DNA from: Ponticaulis profundi
Lineage (GTDB): Bacteria; Pseudomonadota; Alphaproteobacteria; Caulobacterales; Hyphomonadaceae
Reading direction: 5' to 3'
DNA: 64,000 nucleotides
Assembly (NCBI RefSeq): GCF_042659465.1
Contig: NZ_JBHSSW010000066.1
Span: forward strand, 372,001-436,000
Shown here: piece by piece, positions 53,553 to 61,697 of the stretch
Layout of the letters: every line of letters begins with the position of its first letter
How positions within the stretch are numbered: position 1 is the stretch's first letter
Translations under genes and position numbers: made by a program
The notes under the pieces: model-generated
Told to the model about the DNA's origin: nothing
The model's database searches: none
What the model saw: only the letters and a program-made list of their open reading frames with translations

Positions 53553-55025
53553 TTATCCGTTTGGGGCCGCAGACAGAACATCGTCTATGCGACCAAGAAC
53601 TTCGTCTTTCCCCAACCAGAACAGGATGAGGTTGATATCAGGAGCGGGAAGCCCGCCAGTGAGTGCCGAACGCAAAGGTGGACCGACCTGGCCCATCGAG
53701 AGTTCGTTTGTATCGCAAAACTCAGAAATCAGATCGGAGATCGTATCTGGTTTCCAATCCTCCAAGTTATGTAGGTTTTTCCGAAGCTCCCTCAAATAAT
53801 TCAATGAATCTGGCTTGAGCTTCTTTCGTGCCTTGCCAGAGATGTCAATTGGACGTTCGATTAGCAGAAATTCCGCAGCGGCTGCAATATCTGGAATGGT
53901 CTGACCTCGCTCAGAGAGGCCGCCTAAAGCCAATTTTATGCGAGCTTTCTGGTCTTCAGAGAGCGATTTCTCTTTTTCGAGCGTGTCGACTACAAGCTTA
54001 TTCAAACGCTCAGGTTCGGCCTGACGGATGTGAAGTGCGTTGATGTGGCCCAGCTTCTCATAGTCCATTCGTGCAGCGCCTTTATTGACGCCGTCGAGAT
54101 TAAACCATTCAATCGCCTGCGCTTCAGAGATGAATTCATCGTCACCGTGGCTCCAGCCCAGCCGTAACAGATAGTTCTTCAGCCCTTCAGGCAAATATCC
54201 CATATCGCGATACGCCTCGATACCAAGCGCACCATGGCGTTTGGAAAGTTTCGCACCGTCCGGTCCGTGAATAAGTGGAATATGCGCGAAAGACGGGATG
54301 TCCCATTCCATGGCCTGATAAATCGGGATTTGTCGGAATGTATTCGTCAGGTGATCATCACCGCGAATAACCTGCGTGACGCCCATATCATGATCGTCCA
54401 CCACGACAGCGAGCATGTATGTCGGGGTTCCATCTGCGCGAAGCAGAATCAGATCGTCGATTTCCTGTGCCCGAATACTGACATGCCCCTGAACACCGTC
54501 TTCCAGTGAGATAGCACCGTCACTGGGTGCTTTCAGGCGCACGGTGTACGGGGCTGCGTCATAGGGCGGATCGCCACCATCGCGATAAGGTGATCGGAAT
54601 GGTGCGAGCAGTTTGTTCGCCTGAGCTTTCGCTTCTTCGACTTCCGCCTCCGGGTATTCACCTGCGCGGATGGCCGCTAGCATGGTTTGAGCTTCTTCCC
54701 GGCGCGCGGCGAGCTCTTCCATCGTGAAATAGCATTTATAGGCGCGCCCAGAACGCAGCAGCTCTTCTGCAACTTCCGTATGCCGATCCGCCCGCTCACT
54801 CTGAAACACCGGAGGCTCGTCAGGTTCCAGTCCAAGCCAGGCCATGCCTTCTAAAATCGCGTCAATTGCTTCCTGAGTGGAACGCGCGCGGTCAGTATCC
54901 TCAATCCGCAGAAGGAAACGCCCATTGTGATGGCGCGCAAACAAATAGTTGAATAAAGCTGTTCTTGCGCCCCCAATGTGCAAAAAACCTGTCGGGGAGG
55001 GGGCAAACCGGGTGGTAACCGTCAT
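53553..55025 (-). CDS. gltX: Glutamate--tRNA ligase
   Basis: Charges tRNA-Glu (and in many Alphaproteobacteria, where GlnRS is absent, also tRNA-Gln for later amidation). The 490 residues have the class I HIGH-like motif APSPTGFLHIGGART at the N-terminus, a Rossmann core, KLSKRHG for KMSKS, and an anticodon-binding helical domain. Its ATG at 55025 overlaps the presumed comEC ATG on the other strand by two bases. Confidence 0.97.
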   Translation of the reverse strand: MTVTTRFAPSPTGFLHIGGARTALFNYLFARHHNGRFLLRIEDTDRARSTQEAIDAILEGMAWLGLEPDEPPVFQSERADRHTEVAEELLRSGRAYKCYFTMEELAARREEAQTMLAAIRAGEYPEAEVEEAKAQANKLLAPFRSPYRDGGDPPYDAAPYTVRLKAPSDGAISLEDGVQGHVSIRAQEIDDLILLRADGTPTYMLAVVVDDHDMGVTQVIRGDDHLTNTFRQIPIYQAMEWDIPSFAHIPLIHGPDGAKLSKRHGALGIEAYRDMGYLPEGLKNYLLRLGWSHGDDEFISEAQAIEWFNLDGVNKGAARMDYEKLGHINALHIRQAEPERLNKLVVDTLEKEKSLSEDQKARIKLALGGLSERGQTIPDIAAAAEFLLIERPIDISGKARKKLKPDSLNYLRELRKNLHNLEDWKPDTISDLISEFCDTNELSMGQVGPPLRSALTGGLPAPDINLILFWLGKDEVLGRIDDVLSAAPNG

Positions 55026-57108
55026 GAAGATCCTCGTTCAGCGGAATTCTGCCGTCATTTGGCGTGAGCTGACCAAAAGGTCAAATGCAAGACGGCTTAT
55101 CTTTCAAGCCGCCATCCAGTTTCGTGATTTTTTCCGACATCTGGTCCCATCAGCCAATTATTTCGACCGAATGCTGTGGTTGAGTATCATGTTTGGAGCG
55201 GGCTGCGCAGCCTATTTTTCTTTATCTTCCGAACCAGCGACCATTGTACTTATTATCAGCGGACTTTTATTCGCAGGCTCGGCAGCCGTTATGTGGCAAC
55301 GACGCAACCTCCTTGGTGAACGTACGTTCTACGCCGTTCTGTTTACATTGTTTTTCGTGTCTGGCTTCCTTTTCAGTGCCGCACGGACGCATATGATTGA
55401 ACCAAATCGGTTAAGCAGAGCGCTGGATCGAGTGATGGTGGAAGGCTGGGTTGTCGAAACCTCGCGTAGCGCCACTGGCCGGGAACGTCTGCTAATCCAA
55501 ATCCACGCTATTTCGGGCATGTCACCTGACGAACTGCCCAGCCAGGTTCGAATCAGTCAGCGTAAGAACGGCGGCTTTTATCCAGGACGTTTCATTCGCT
55601 GCTATGCCAATATCGGACCACCGCCAGCCCCAGCCTTGAGCGGAGAATACGACTTCGCCCGAGATGCGTTCTTCAGTCGGATTGACGGTATTGGTTACAC
55701 CTTCGGTCAATGCGCTCCCGGGGCCATGCAGGAACCGAACGAGCTCCTTCTTACGTCCCGCAATCATGCAAATGCGTTTCGACAATCACTGGCCAGCTTC
55801 ATCAATGAGAAAGCCGGGAGGGGTGGAGGGCTCGCAGCAGCGCTAATGACCGGGAATCGTAGTTACCTGTCTGTTGAGGATGAAGAGACACTTCGTTCTG
55901 CAGGGATGGCTCATTTGCTCGCAATCTCAGGATTGCACATGGGGCTGGCCGGCGGCGCATTCTATTTTCTGTTTTTCCGCGCACTCGCACTGATCGAGCC
56001 GTTGTCTGCTCGATTTCCGGTACAAAAGATTGCTGCTGTCGCTGCCCTGACGAGTGTTACAGGTTATCTTATTGTATCGGGCGCAAGTGTCTCCGCCCAA
56101 CGCGCCTATGTTATGGTGGCGATCGCGTTTCTGGCACTGCTCTTTGATAAGCCAGCCCTGTCATTTCAGACACTGGCAGTGGCTGTCTTTGCCGTTTTAT
56201 TGTTGACGCCATGGGCTGTGATCTCGCCGGGGTTTCAAATGAGCTTTCTGGCTGCCGGATCGCTCATACGCGTTTTCGCGGTTTCACCGGATCACAAAGC
56301 CGGCCACAAACAAAATCCGATCGTCGGCTTCCTTAAGCCCATTATTCTGACGTCTGTTGTAGCTGGCATGGCAACAGCACCCTTTGCAATCTTTCACTTC
56401 TCGAGAGTGGCCACATGGGGGATTCCAGCCAACTTCATCATCATGCCGCTTTTTACGCTGGTTAGTGTTCCACTTGCAGTTATGAGCGTTGTCTTCATGC
56501 CATTCGGGCTCGGTGAGATACCTTTGGCAGCACTTGGACTTTCACTGGAGTGGGTTCTGAAGCTCGCACGTTTCTTTGCCGACGATAGCGCAGCGGGAGG
56601 ATTGTTTGTGATGAAGCCTTTTACCGCCCTGTCTCTGGTCACCATCACGTTCGGCATGCTGGTGCTAATCATTCATGGATGGCAGGGGATCAAATTGGCA
56701 GCCGTGCTTGCTCTCACAGGCGCAGGCATATGGATGGCGCAGGACCGAACGCAGGTGATTTTCAGTCCAACAGGCCATATCCTAACAAGAACGGAACCTT
56801 CGAACGAGCTTGTTGTCTACGAATTCAAAGGGGCTGGCCTGAAGCCGCTCAGCTTTATCGATTATCCGGAAATTCGATGTGATCAGATATGTCAGTTTGA
56901 CTCTTATGATCGCGCCTTCTTCGCAGAGCGAAGCTCCATCTCACAGGATGAAACAGTCCTCGTGTTAAAGACACTGAACGGCGACAAACCAGTAAGGCTG
57001 GCAAGTGCAGCTCATATCAGGATCGATCACGACAAGCTGATTATTAAAAAGGCGGCACCGAATAGGTGCCGCCCCTGGTCCAATGATTGGCCTGTGTGTC
57101 GACGCTAA
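55024..57108 (+). CDS. comEC: ComEC/Rec2-family DNA uptake channel protein
   Basis: Membrane channel that takes single-stranded DNA into the cytoplasm in natural transformation. From the ATG at 55024 the product has 694 residues: a short N-terminal segment, two helices, a soluble OB/DUF4131 region (about 95-245), then the competence domain with the signature MAHLLAISGLHMGLAGG and about eight further helices, and a C-terminal soluble part. The zinc motif HxHxDH of the metallo-beta-lactamase domain found in B. subtilis ComEC is not present. The start is uncertain: ATG 55024 shares two bases with the gltX start, and ATG 55171 (645 residues), just before the first membrane helix, is possible. The 3' end overlaps the lexA stop by four bases. 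Confidence 0.85.
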   Translation: MKILVQRNSAVIWRELTKRSNARRLIFQAAIQFRDFFRHLVPSANYFDRMLWLSIMFGAGCAAYFSLSSEPATIVLIISGLLFAGSAAVMWQRRNLLGERTFYAVLFTLFFVSGFLFSAARTHMIEPNRLSRALDRVMVEGWVVETSRSATGRERLLIQIHAISGMSPDELPSQVRISQRKNGGFYPGRFIRCYANIGPPPAPALSGEYDFARDAFFSRIDGIGYTFGQCAPGAMQEPNELLLTSRNHANAFRQSLASFINEKAGRGGGLAAALMTGNRSYLSVEDEETLRSAGMAHLLAISGLHMGLAGGAFYFLFFRALALIEPLSARFPVQKIAAVAALTSVTGYLIVSGASVSAQRAYVMVAIAFLALLFDKPALSFQTLAVAVFAVLLLTPWAVISPGFQMSFLAAGSLIRVFAVSPDHKAGHKQNPIVGFLKPIILTSVVAGMATAPFAIFHFSRVATWGIPANFIIMPLFTLVSVPLAVMSVVFMPFGLGEIPLAALGLSLEWVLKLARFFADDSAAGGLFVMKPFTALSLVTITFGMLVLIIHGWQGIKLAAVLALTGAGIWMAQDRTQVIFSPTGHILTRTEPSNELVVYEFKGAGLKPLSFIDYPEIRCDQICQFDSYDRAFFAERSSISQDETVLVLKTLNGDKPVRLASAAHIRIDHDKLIIKKAAPNRCRPWSNDWPVCRR
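57046..57073 (-). terminator. Intrinsic terminator of lexA, inside the comEC 3' end
   Basis: Read on the minus strand: GGCGGCACC (57073-57065), a 5-base loop, GGTGCCGCC (57059-57051), then TTTTT (57050-57046). The 9-bp perfect GC stem plus T-tract lies about 32 bases after the lexA stop. The same bases encode part of the comEC C-terminus on the plus strand, where no T-tract follows the stem. Confidence 0.85.
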
Positions 57109-57788
57109 TTGTACTTGCGAACCAGCGCCACCAATTTCCCTTGAACGCGAACACGATCTGGCCCGAAAATGCGTGTCTCAAAATTCGGATTCGCCGCTTC
57201 CAGTGCGATGGAGCCCCCTTTTTTACGATACCGCTTCAAGGTCGCTTCTTCCTCATCAATAAGAGCGACAACAATGTCACCAGATGTCGCTGTCTCTCCT
57301 GGAGAGCAGATCACGATATCACCGTCGAGAATACCGGCATTTATCATGGACTCACCCTGAACCTCGAGCGCGAAGTGATCGCGCCCCATAATACCTTCAG
57401 GAGGCATGATACGGTCGACCTCATGCTGAATGGCTTCGATCGGAACACCTGCAGCGATGCGTCCAAGAACTGGAATGGTGTCGTTTGCGGGAGGTGGTTC
57501 ATGCACCACGTCAGACGACACAATGCTTGGCTTGAAGGGACGGGACGGGCGCGGCGTCTGCCCAGCACCCATAGCATCCGGAAGCTTCAATATCTCGAGC
57601 GCGCGCGCCCGATTGGGCAATCTGCGGAGAAATCCACGCTCTTCGAGCGCTGTAATCAGACGGTGAATGCCAGATTTCGACGCGAGATCAAGCGCTTCCT
57701 TCATTTCATCAAACGAAGGTGAAACCCCCGTTTCTTGTATCTTCTGATGAATGAATAGAAGAAGTTCGCGTTGTTTTACCGTGAGCAT
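57105..57788 (-). CDS. lexA: LexA repressor, SOS regulator
   Basis: Represses SOS genes until RecA filaments trigger its self-cleavage. The 227 residues have an N-terminal winged helix (about 1-66, MLTVKQRELLLFIHQ), a linker of about 35 residues, the cleavage bond Ala113-Gly114 (RIAAGVP), and the catalytic Ser147 (GESMIN) and Lys185 (TLKRY). Length is longer than E. coli LexA (202), typical of Alphaproteobacteria. It has its own promoter and SOS box after trpC and its terminator within comEC. Confidence 0.97.
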   Translation of the reverse strand: MLTVKQRELLLFIHQKIQETGVSPSFDEMKEALDLASKSGIHRLITALEERGFLRRLPNRARALEILKLPDAMGAGQTPRPSRPFKPSIVSSDVVHEPPPANDTIPVLGRIAAGVPIEAIQHEVDRIMPPEGIMGRDHFALEVQGESMINAGILDGDIVICSPGETATSGDIVVALIDEEEATLKRYRKKGGSIALEAANPNFETRIFGPDRVRVQGKLVALVRKYN

Positions 57789-57820
57789 AGAACAATCCGA
57801 TCCATTTTGAGTCGCGTTTT

Positions 57821-57835
57821 GTTCTACATCCGTTC
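57821..57835. promoter_or_regulatory. LexA (SOS) box, GTTC-N7-GTTC
   Basis: GTTCTACATCCGTTC matches the direct-repeat LexA box known in Caulobacter, Rhodobacter and other Alphaproteobacteria. It overlaps the -10 region and spacer of the lexA promoter, so binding should block it and give autoregulation. Confidence 0.88.
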
Positions 57836-57849
57836 GATCAATACGTCAA
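57821..57849 (-). promoter_or_regulatory. lexA promoter
   Basis: On the minus strand, TTGACG (57849-57844) and TAGAAC (57826-57821) stand 17 bp apart: 5 of 6 and 4 of 6 matches to sigma-70 consensus. The -35 box overlaps the trpC stop codon (57848-57846), and the SOS box covers the -10 side. Start expected near 57814, about 26 bases before the ATG. Confidence 0.65.
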
Positions 57850-58643
57850 TCTGTTCCAGCATTTACTAAGGCATGTACCGCTGATTCACGATCTGTTTCC
57901 TTCATCAGGCTTTCGCCGATAAGAAATCGCCGAAAACCGGACTGCCGCAGTCGTTTGATATCCTCTGAATCACGGACACCGCTTTCAGATACCATCTCCA
58001 ACTCCGGCGCATGCCTGGCAAGCACCTCTGACACGCCAAGATCTGTCTTCATCGCTTTGAGGTCCCGATTGTTCACGCCAATCAAGGACGCATCAAGCGC
58101 AATAGCGCGATCAAGCTCCCTTGAATCATGAACCTCCGTCAGAACATCCATCCCGAATGAGACCGCCGTCGCAATAAGCTCGCGCGCCAAGCCATCGTCG
58201 AGCGCCGAAAGGATAACGAGAATACAGTCAGCGCCGTAAGCACGCGCTTCGACAATCTGGATCGGATCGATCATAAAATCTTTTCGCAGGATTGGCATAG
58301 AAACCGCGCTACGGATGGTCTCTAAATCTTCAAGCGTACCGCCAAAGCTCGGAAAATCAGTCAGGACAGACAGACAAGCCGCACCGCCGTTTTCGTACTC
58401 ACGAACGATCTGAAGCGGGTCGGCGCCTGGTAGAATATCCCCGGCAGACGGACTTTTGCGCTTCATCTCACAAATCAGAGCGTTCTGGCCGGCGCTGGCG
58501 ATCTCCCGAAGGCGTGCATCAAACCCTCGAGGAGATTCTTGCGCAGAAGCTCTAGCCTCAAGCTCAGCCACAGTTGTCTGCGCCTTGAGCACCGCGACTT
58601 CATCACGCTTGTATTCGATTATTCGATCAAGAGCCGTAGCCAT
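57846..58643 (-). CDS. trpC: Indole-3-glycerol-phosphate synthase
   Basis: Closes the ring of CdRP to indole-3-glycerol phosphate in tryptophan synthesis. The 265 residues form a TIM barrel with MKRKSPSAGDI near residue 60, then LRKDFMIDPIQI, GANN-type GVNNRDLKA, and SESGV at the end. ATG 58643 is preferred over GTG 58646 because AGGAGG lies seven bases upstream; it shares a base with the trpD stop (TGATG). It is not fused to trpF as in E. coli. Confidence 0.96.
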   Translation of the reverse strand: MATALDRIIEYKRDEVAVLKAQTTVAELEARASAQESPRGFDARLREIASAGQNALICEMKRKSPSAGDILPGADPLQIVREYENGGAACLSVLTDFPSFGGTLEDLETIRSAVSMPILRKDFMIDPIQIVEARAYGADCILVILSALDDGLARELIATAVSFGMDVLTEVHDSRELDRAIALDASLIGVNNRDLKAMKTDLGVSEVLARHAPELEMVSESGVRDSEDIKRLRQSGFRRFLIGESLMKETDRESAVHALVNAGTD

Positions 58644-59680
58644 CACGACTGACCTCCTGAAACCCGAACAAGTGTTTCCAGACAGGCTTTCGCACGGCCA
58701 TCATCGATGCACGCAAGTGCTTGGGACATTCCCTCCTCAAGCGAGGATGCCAAGTCCAGCAAATGAAGACCAGCACCTGCATTTAGAGCAACAGCATCCC
58801 GGAATGGCCCTGCTACTCCTGAAAGCAGGTCTCTTATCTGTTCAGCGTTGTATTCAGGCGTTCCGCCTTGCAGCGAACTGAGCGGAGAAGCCGAAAGGCC
58901 AACATCCTTGGGATACAGTGAGAACTCCCGAAGTTGGCCGCGCTCCACTTCAATGACCTTCGTCTCACCCGCAATGGACAGTTCATCAATGGCGCGATCG
59001 CCATCGTGAACGCCATGCACGACCCAGGCGCGTTTTACGCCGAGGTCCCTCAGCGTTTCCGCCATTGGTCGAAGCCATTGGTCGTCAAAAACGCCCAAAA
59101 TCTGGTGTGTTGCCGAGGCCGGATTGGAAAGAGGACCGAGCATATTAAATACGGTACGTATGCCGAGGCTCGCTCGAATTGGCGCCACAAAGCGCATAGC
59201 GGAGTGGTGGCTTCGCGCGAACAAAAATCCAACGCCTGCCTCATCCAGACAGGCACGGAATGTCTGCTCATCAGGCTCCAACTCAACGCCCAAAGCTTCC
59301 AGTACATCAGCTGAGCCCGTTTTAGGGGGAACCGATCTATTACCATGTTTAGCAACTTTTCCGCCGCACGCTGCAATCACTAACGCGCTTGCAGTCGATG
59401 TATTTAGACTAGTCCAGCCCAGACCACCGGTTCCGCATGTATCGAGCACATCGCCATCGAGTTCGATCGTGCGTGCGTTCTCACGCATAACACGCGCCCC
59501 GGCGAGCAATTCAGCGCTTGTCTCGCCCCTGACTGCAAGCCCCATCAGGAAGGCCGCTATGTGTTCTGGCGCAGACTGACCGGTCAGAATTTCCGTGAAT
59601 GATCGCTCCAGAAAACTGACTGATAATTCCTCGTGGCGGGCAATTGCCTTAATGGCTTGGGAAATTGCTTTCTCTTCCAT
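58643..59680 (-). CDS. trpD: Anthranilate phosphoribosyltransferase
   Basis: Transfers phosphoribose to anthranilate. The 345 residues show VLDTCGTGGLGWTSLNTSTA (PRPP loop), KHGNRSVPPKTGSADVLEALG, FLFARSHHSAM and MLGPLSNPA. ATG 59680 is preferred over GTG 59683; it shares its first base with the trpG TGA. The amidotransferase part is a separate gene (trpG), unlike the TrpGD fusion of E. coli. Confidence 0.96.
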   Translation of the reverse strand: MEEKAISQAIKAIARHEELSVSFLERSFTEILTGQSAPEHIAAFLMGLAVRGETSAELLAGARVMRENARTIELDGDVLDTCGTGGLGWTSLNTSTASALVIAACGGKVAKHGNRSVPPKTGSADVLEALGVELEPDEQTFRACLDEAGVGFLFARSHHSAMRFVAPIRASLGIRTVFNMLGPLSNPASATHQILGVFDDQWLRPMAETLRDLGVKRAWVVHGVHDGDRAIDELSIAGETKVIEVERGQLREFSLYPKDVGLSASPLSSLQGGTPEYNAEQIRDLLSGVAGPFRDAVALNAGAGLHLLDLASSLEEGMSQALACIDDGRAKACLETLVRVSGGQS

Positions 59681-60252
59681 CACGAGCGCACCACTTTCAT
59701 GAAGTTCTCAAGCATTGCATGGCCGTGCTCTGTCTTGATGCTTTCCGGATGAAACTGAACGCCAAAGACGGGACGATCACGGTGATGAACACCCATGATT
59801 TCTCCATCGTCAGTGACAGCATCCGCGATGAGCGTTGAAGGCAGGCTTGGAGGATCAATCGCCAGCGAATGATAGCGCACAACTTCGAACGATTTAGGCA
59901 GACCAGCCAAAACGCCACCGCCATAATTCGTGATTGTGCTCAGTTTGCCGTGGCGAATCTCACGTGCGGTAACGATCTCACCGCCTTCTGCCTGACCGAT
60001 TGACTGATGTCCCAGACAGACACCCAGAATGGGTAAGTCTTTAGGGGCTTGTTTCACGAACTCGACGCAAATTCCAGCTTCGTTCGGCGTACACGGCCCT
60101 GGAGAAAGCACCACTCCCTCCGGTTTCAGCGCCAGCGCTTCTTCAACCGTCAATTCGTCGTTTCGAACGACTTTCAGCTCGGCCCCAACATCTGCAAGAT
60201 AGTGCGCCAGATTGTAGGTGAAGCTGTCATAGTTATCGATGAGCAGGATCAT
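59680..60252 (-). CDS. trpG: Anthranilate synthase, glutamine amidotransferase component
   Basis: Supplies ammonia from glutamine to TrpE. The 190 residues of this class I amidotransferase start MILLIDNYDSFTYNL and contain SPGPCTPNEAG, the nucleophile in GVCLGHQSIGQ, and FHPESIKTEHG with the catalytic His and Glu. It may also serve p-aminobenzoate synthesis (PabA role), since the families are alike. ATG overlaps the trpE stop as ATGA. Confidence 0.95.
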   Translation of the reverse strand: MILLIDNYDSFTYNLAHYLADVGAELKVVRNDELTVEEALALKPEGVVLSPGPCTPNEAGICVEFVKQAPKDLPILGVCLGHQSIGQAEGGEIVTAREIRHGKLSTITNYGGGVLAGLPKSFEVVRYHSLAIDPPSLPSTLIADAVTDDGEIMGVHHRDRPVFGVQFHPESIKTEHGHAMLENFMKVVRS

Positions 60253-61697
60253 CGGTTCCCCTCATAACGGCTAGCCATTTCAGCGGCACGTTTCAGAGCC
60301 TGAGACTTGTGCATGGTCTCCTGGTATTCGTATTCCGGATCGCTATCGAGAACGACACCGCCACCAGCCTGAATATGCAGTTGTCCATTCTGAAGCACGG
60401 CTGTTCTAAGCGCGATGCAGGTGTCGAGATCACCTTTCCAGCCAAAATATCCCACCGCGCCTCCATAAACGCCGCGAGAATTGCCTTCCAGTTCATCAAT
60501 GATCTGCATAGCGCGAATTTTCGGCGCGCCAGAAACTGTACCAGCAGGAAAGCCAGCCATAAGTGCGTCTTTCAAAGTCTTGTCCGCCCGAAGGTTTCCT
60601 TCAACCTGAGATACGATGTGCATGACGTGACTATAGTGTTCAACAACGAACGATTCGGTCACTTCAACACTGCCGTATTCACAAACGCGCCCTACGTCAT
60701 TCCGGCCAAGGTCCAACAGCATCAAATGCTCTGCACATTCTTTCTCATCACTCAGCAAATCCTGCTGTCGACGAAGATTTTCGGCCTTATCATCGGACCG
60801 CGGGCGTGTTCCTGCAATTGGTCGAACCGACATGCGGCCATCTCTGACACGCACCAGAATTTCAGGGCTTGAGCCAACCAGCTGCGTGTCACCAAATCGC
60901 ATGTGAAACATGAAGGCAGACGGATTGAGCGCGCGCAGAGAGCGATAGAAAGCCAAAGATGAATAAGGGTAATTTGCCGTAAATCGCTGGCTTGGGACAA
61001 CCTGGAAGATATCTCCAGCGCGAATATAACGCCGAGCACTTTCCACGATGTCATGATAAGCATCGAGGCTTTTATTGGACTCAAACGCTAACGATCGCTC
61101 GCTCTGACCGCGAGGCGTTGCTGGCGTAGGCCGATCAAGCGCCTCTTCGACTTCATCAAGAGCAGCATTCGTTCGTGCCTCTTCGACCGTAGGCTCTCCA
61201 TCAAGTCGCACAGCGCCCACAAGAATGAGTTCCTGGTGAAGGTGGTCAAAGATCAGAACGACCTTTGGTCGGACGAGAAGCGCTTCCGGAACCTCAAAGT
61301 CAGAAGGTGGCTTTTTCCCGACAGGCTCGAAATAACGAACCATGTCATAGCCCAGATATCCAAACGCACCCGAGGCCATTGGGGGAAGGTCTTCATCACT
61401 TTCAGCGCGAGCTTCATTCGCAAACCGGTCAAGGTCATCGAGCGGTTGATCAGAGCGAGATAATATTTGAGTGAAGGTCGCGTCCGAACTCGTCTCAGCA
61501 ATCCCTTCATTGACGCGCCACCACAAATCCGGCTTCACGCCAATAAACGAATACCGTCCCAGTTGATGCCCGCCATGAATGGACTCAAACAGGAAATGGC
61601 CTGGTTCATTCGCCCCCAGTTTCAACAGGGCGCTGATCGGCGTTTCGGTATCTGCGATCCGCCGACGTGTAATCAATCGCGCTTTAGGTTTGGTCAT
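60249..61697 (-). CDS. trpE: Anthranilate synthase component I
   Basis: Makes anthranilate from chorismate. The 482 residues show an N-terminal regulatory part with FLFESIHGGHQLGRYSFIG (tryptophan-binding Ser in the LxES motif), and the chorismate-binding domain with PSQRF, RPIAGTRPR, DLGRNDVGRV, and AGFPAGTVSGAPKIRAM. Its ATG overlaps the ppiD stop (ATGA), so it is translated from the ppiD message and there is no room for a leader peptide or attenuator directly in front. Confidence 0.96.
   Translation of the reverse strand: MTKPKARLITRRRIADTETPISALLKLGANEPGHFLFESIHGGHQLGRYSFIGVKPDLWWRVNEGIAETSSDATFTQILSRSDQPLDDLDRFANEARAESDEDLPPMASGAFGYLGYDMVRYFEPVGKKPPSDFEVPEALLVRPKVVLIFDHLHQELILVGAVRLDGEPTVEEARTNAALDEVEEALDRPTPATPRGQSERSLAFESNKSLDAYHDIVESARRYIRAGDIFQVVPSQRFTANYPYSSLAFYRSLRALNPSAFMFHMRFGDTQLVGSSPEILVRVRDGRMSVRPIAGTRPRSDDKAENLRRQQDLLSDEKECAEHLMLLDLGRNDVGRVCEYGSVEVTESFVVEHYSHVMHIVSQVEGNLRADKTLKDALMAGFPAGTVSGAPKIRAMQIIDELEGNSRGVYGGAVGYFGWKGDLDTCIALRTAVLQNGQLHIQAGGGVVLDSDPEYEYQETMHKSQALKRAAEMASRYEGNR

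Noticed and set aside
52990..53799. 269-residue frame on the plus strand
   Set aside because: Antisense to gltA and the end of gltX; no recognisable domain or ribosome site.
57087..57722. 211-residue frame on the plus strand
   Set aside because: Antisense to lexA, which has all catalytic residues.
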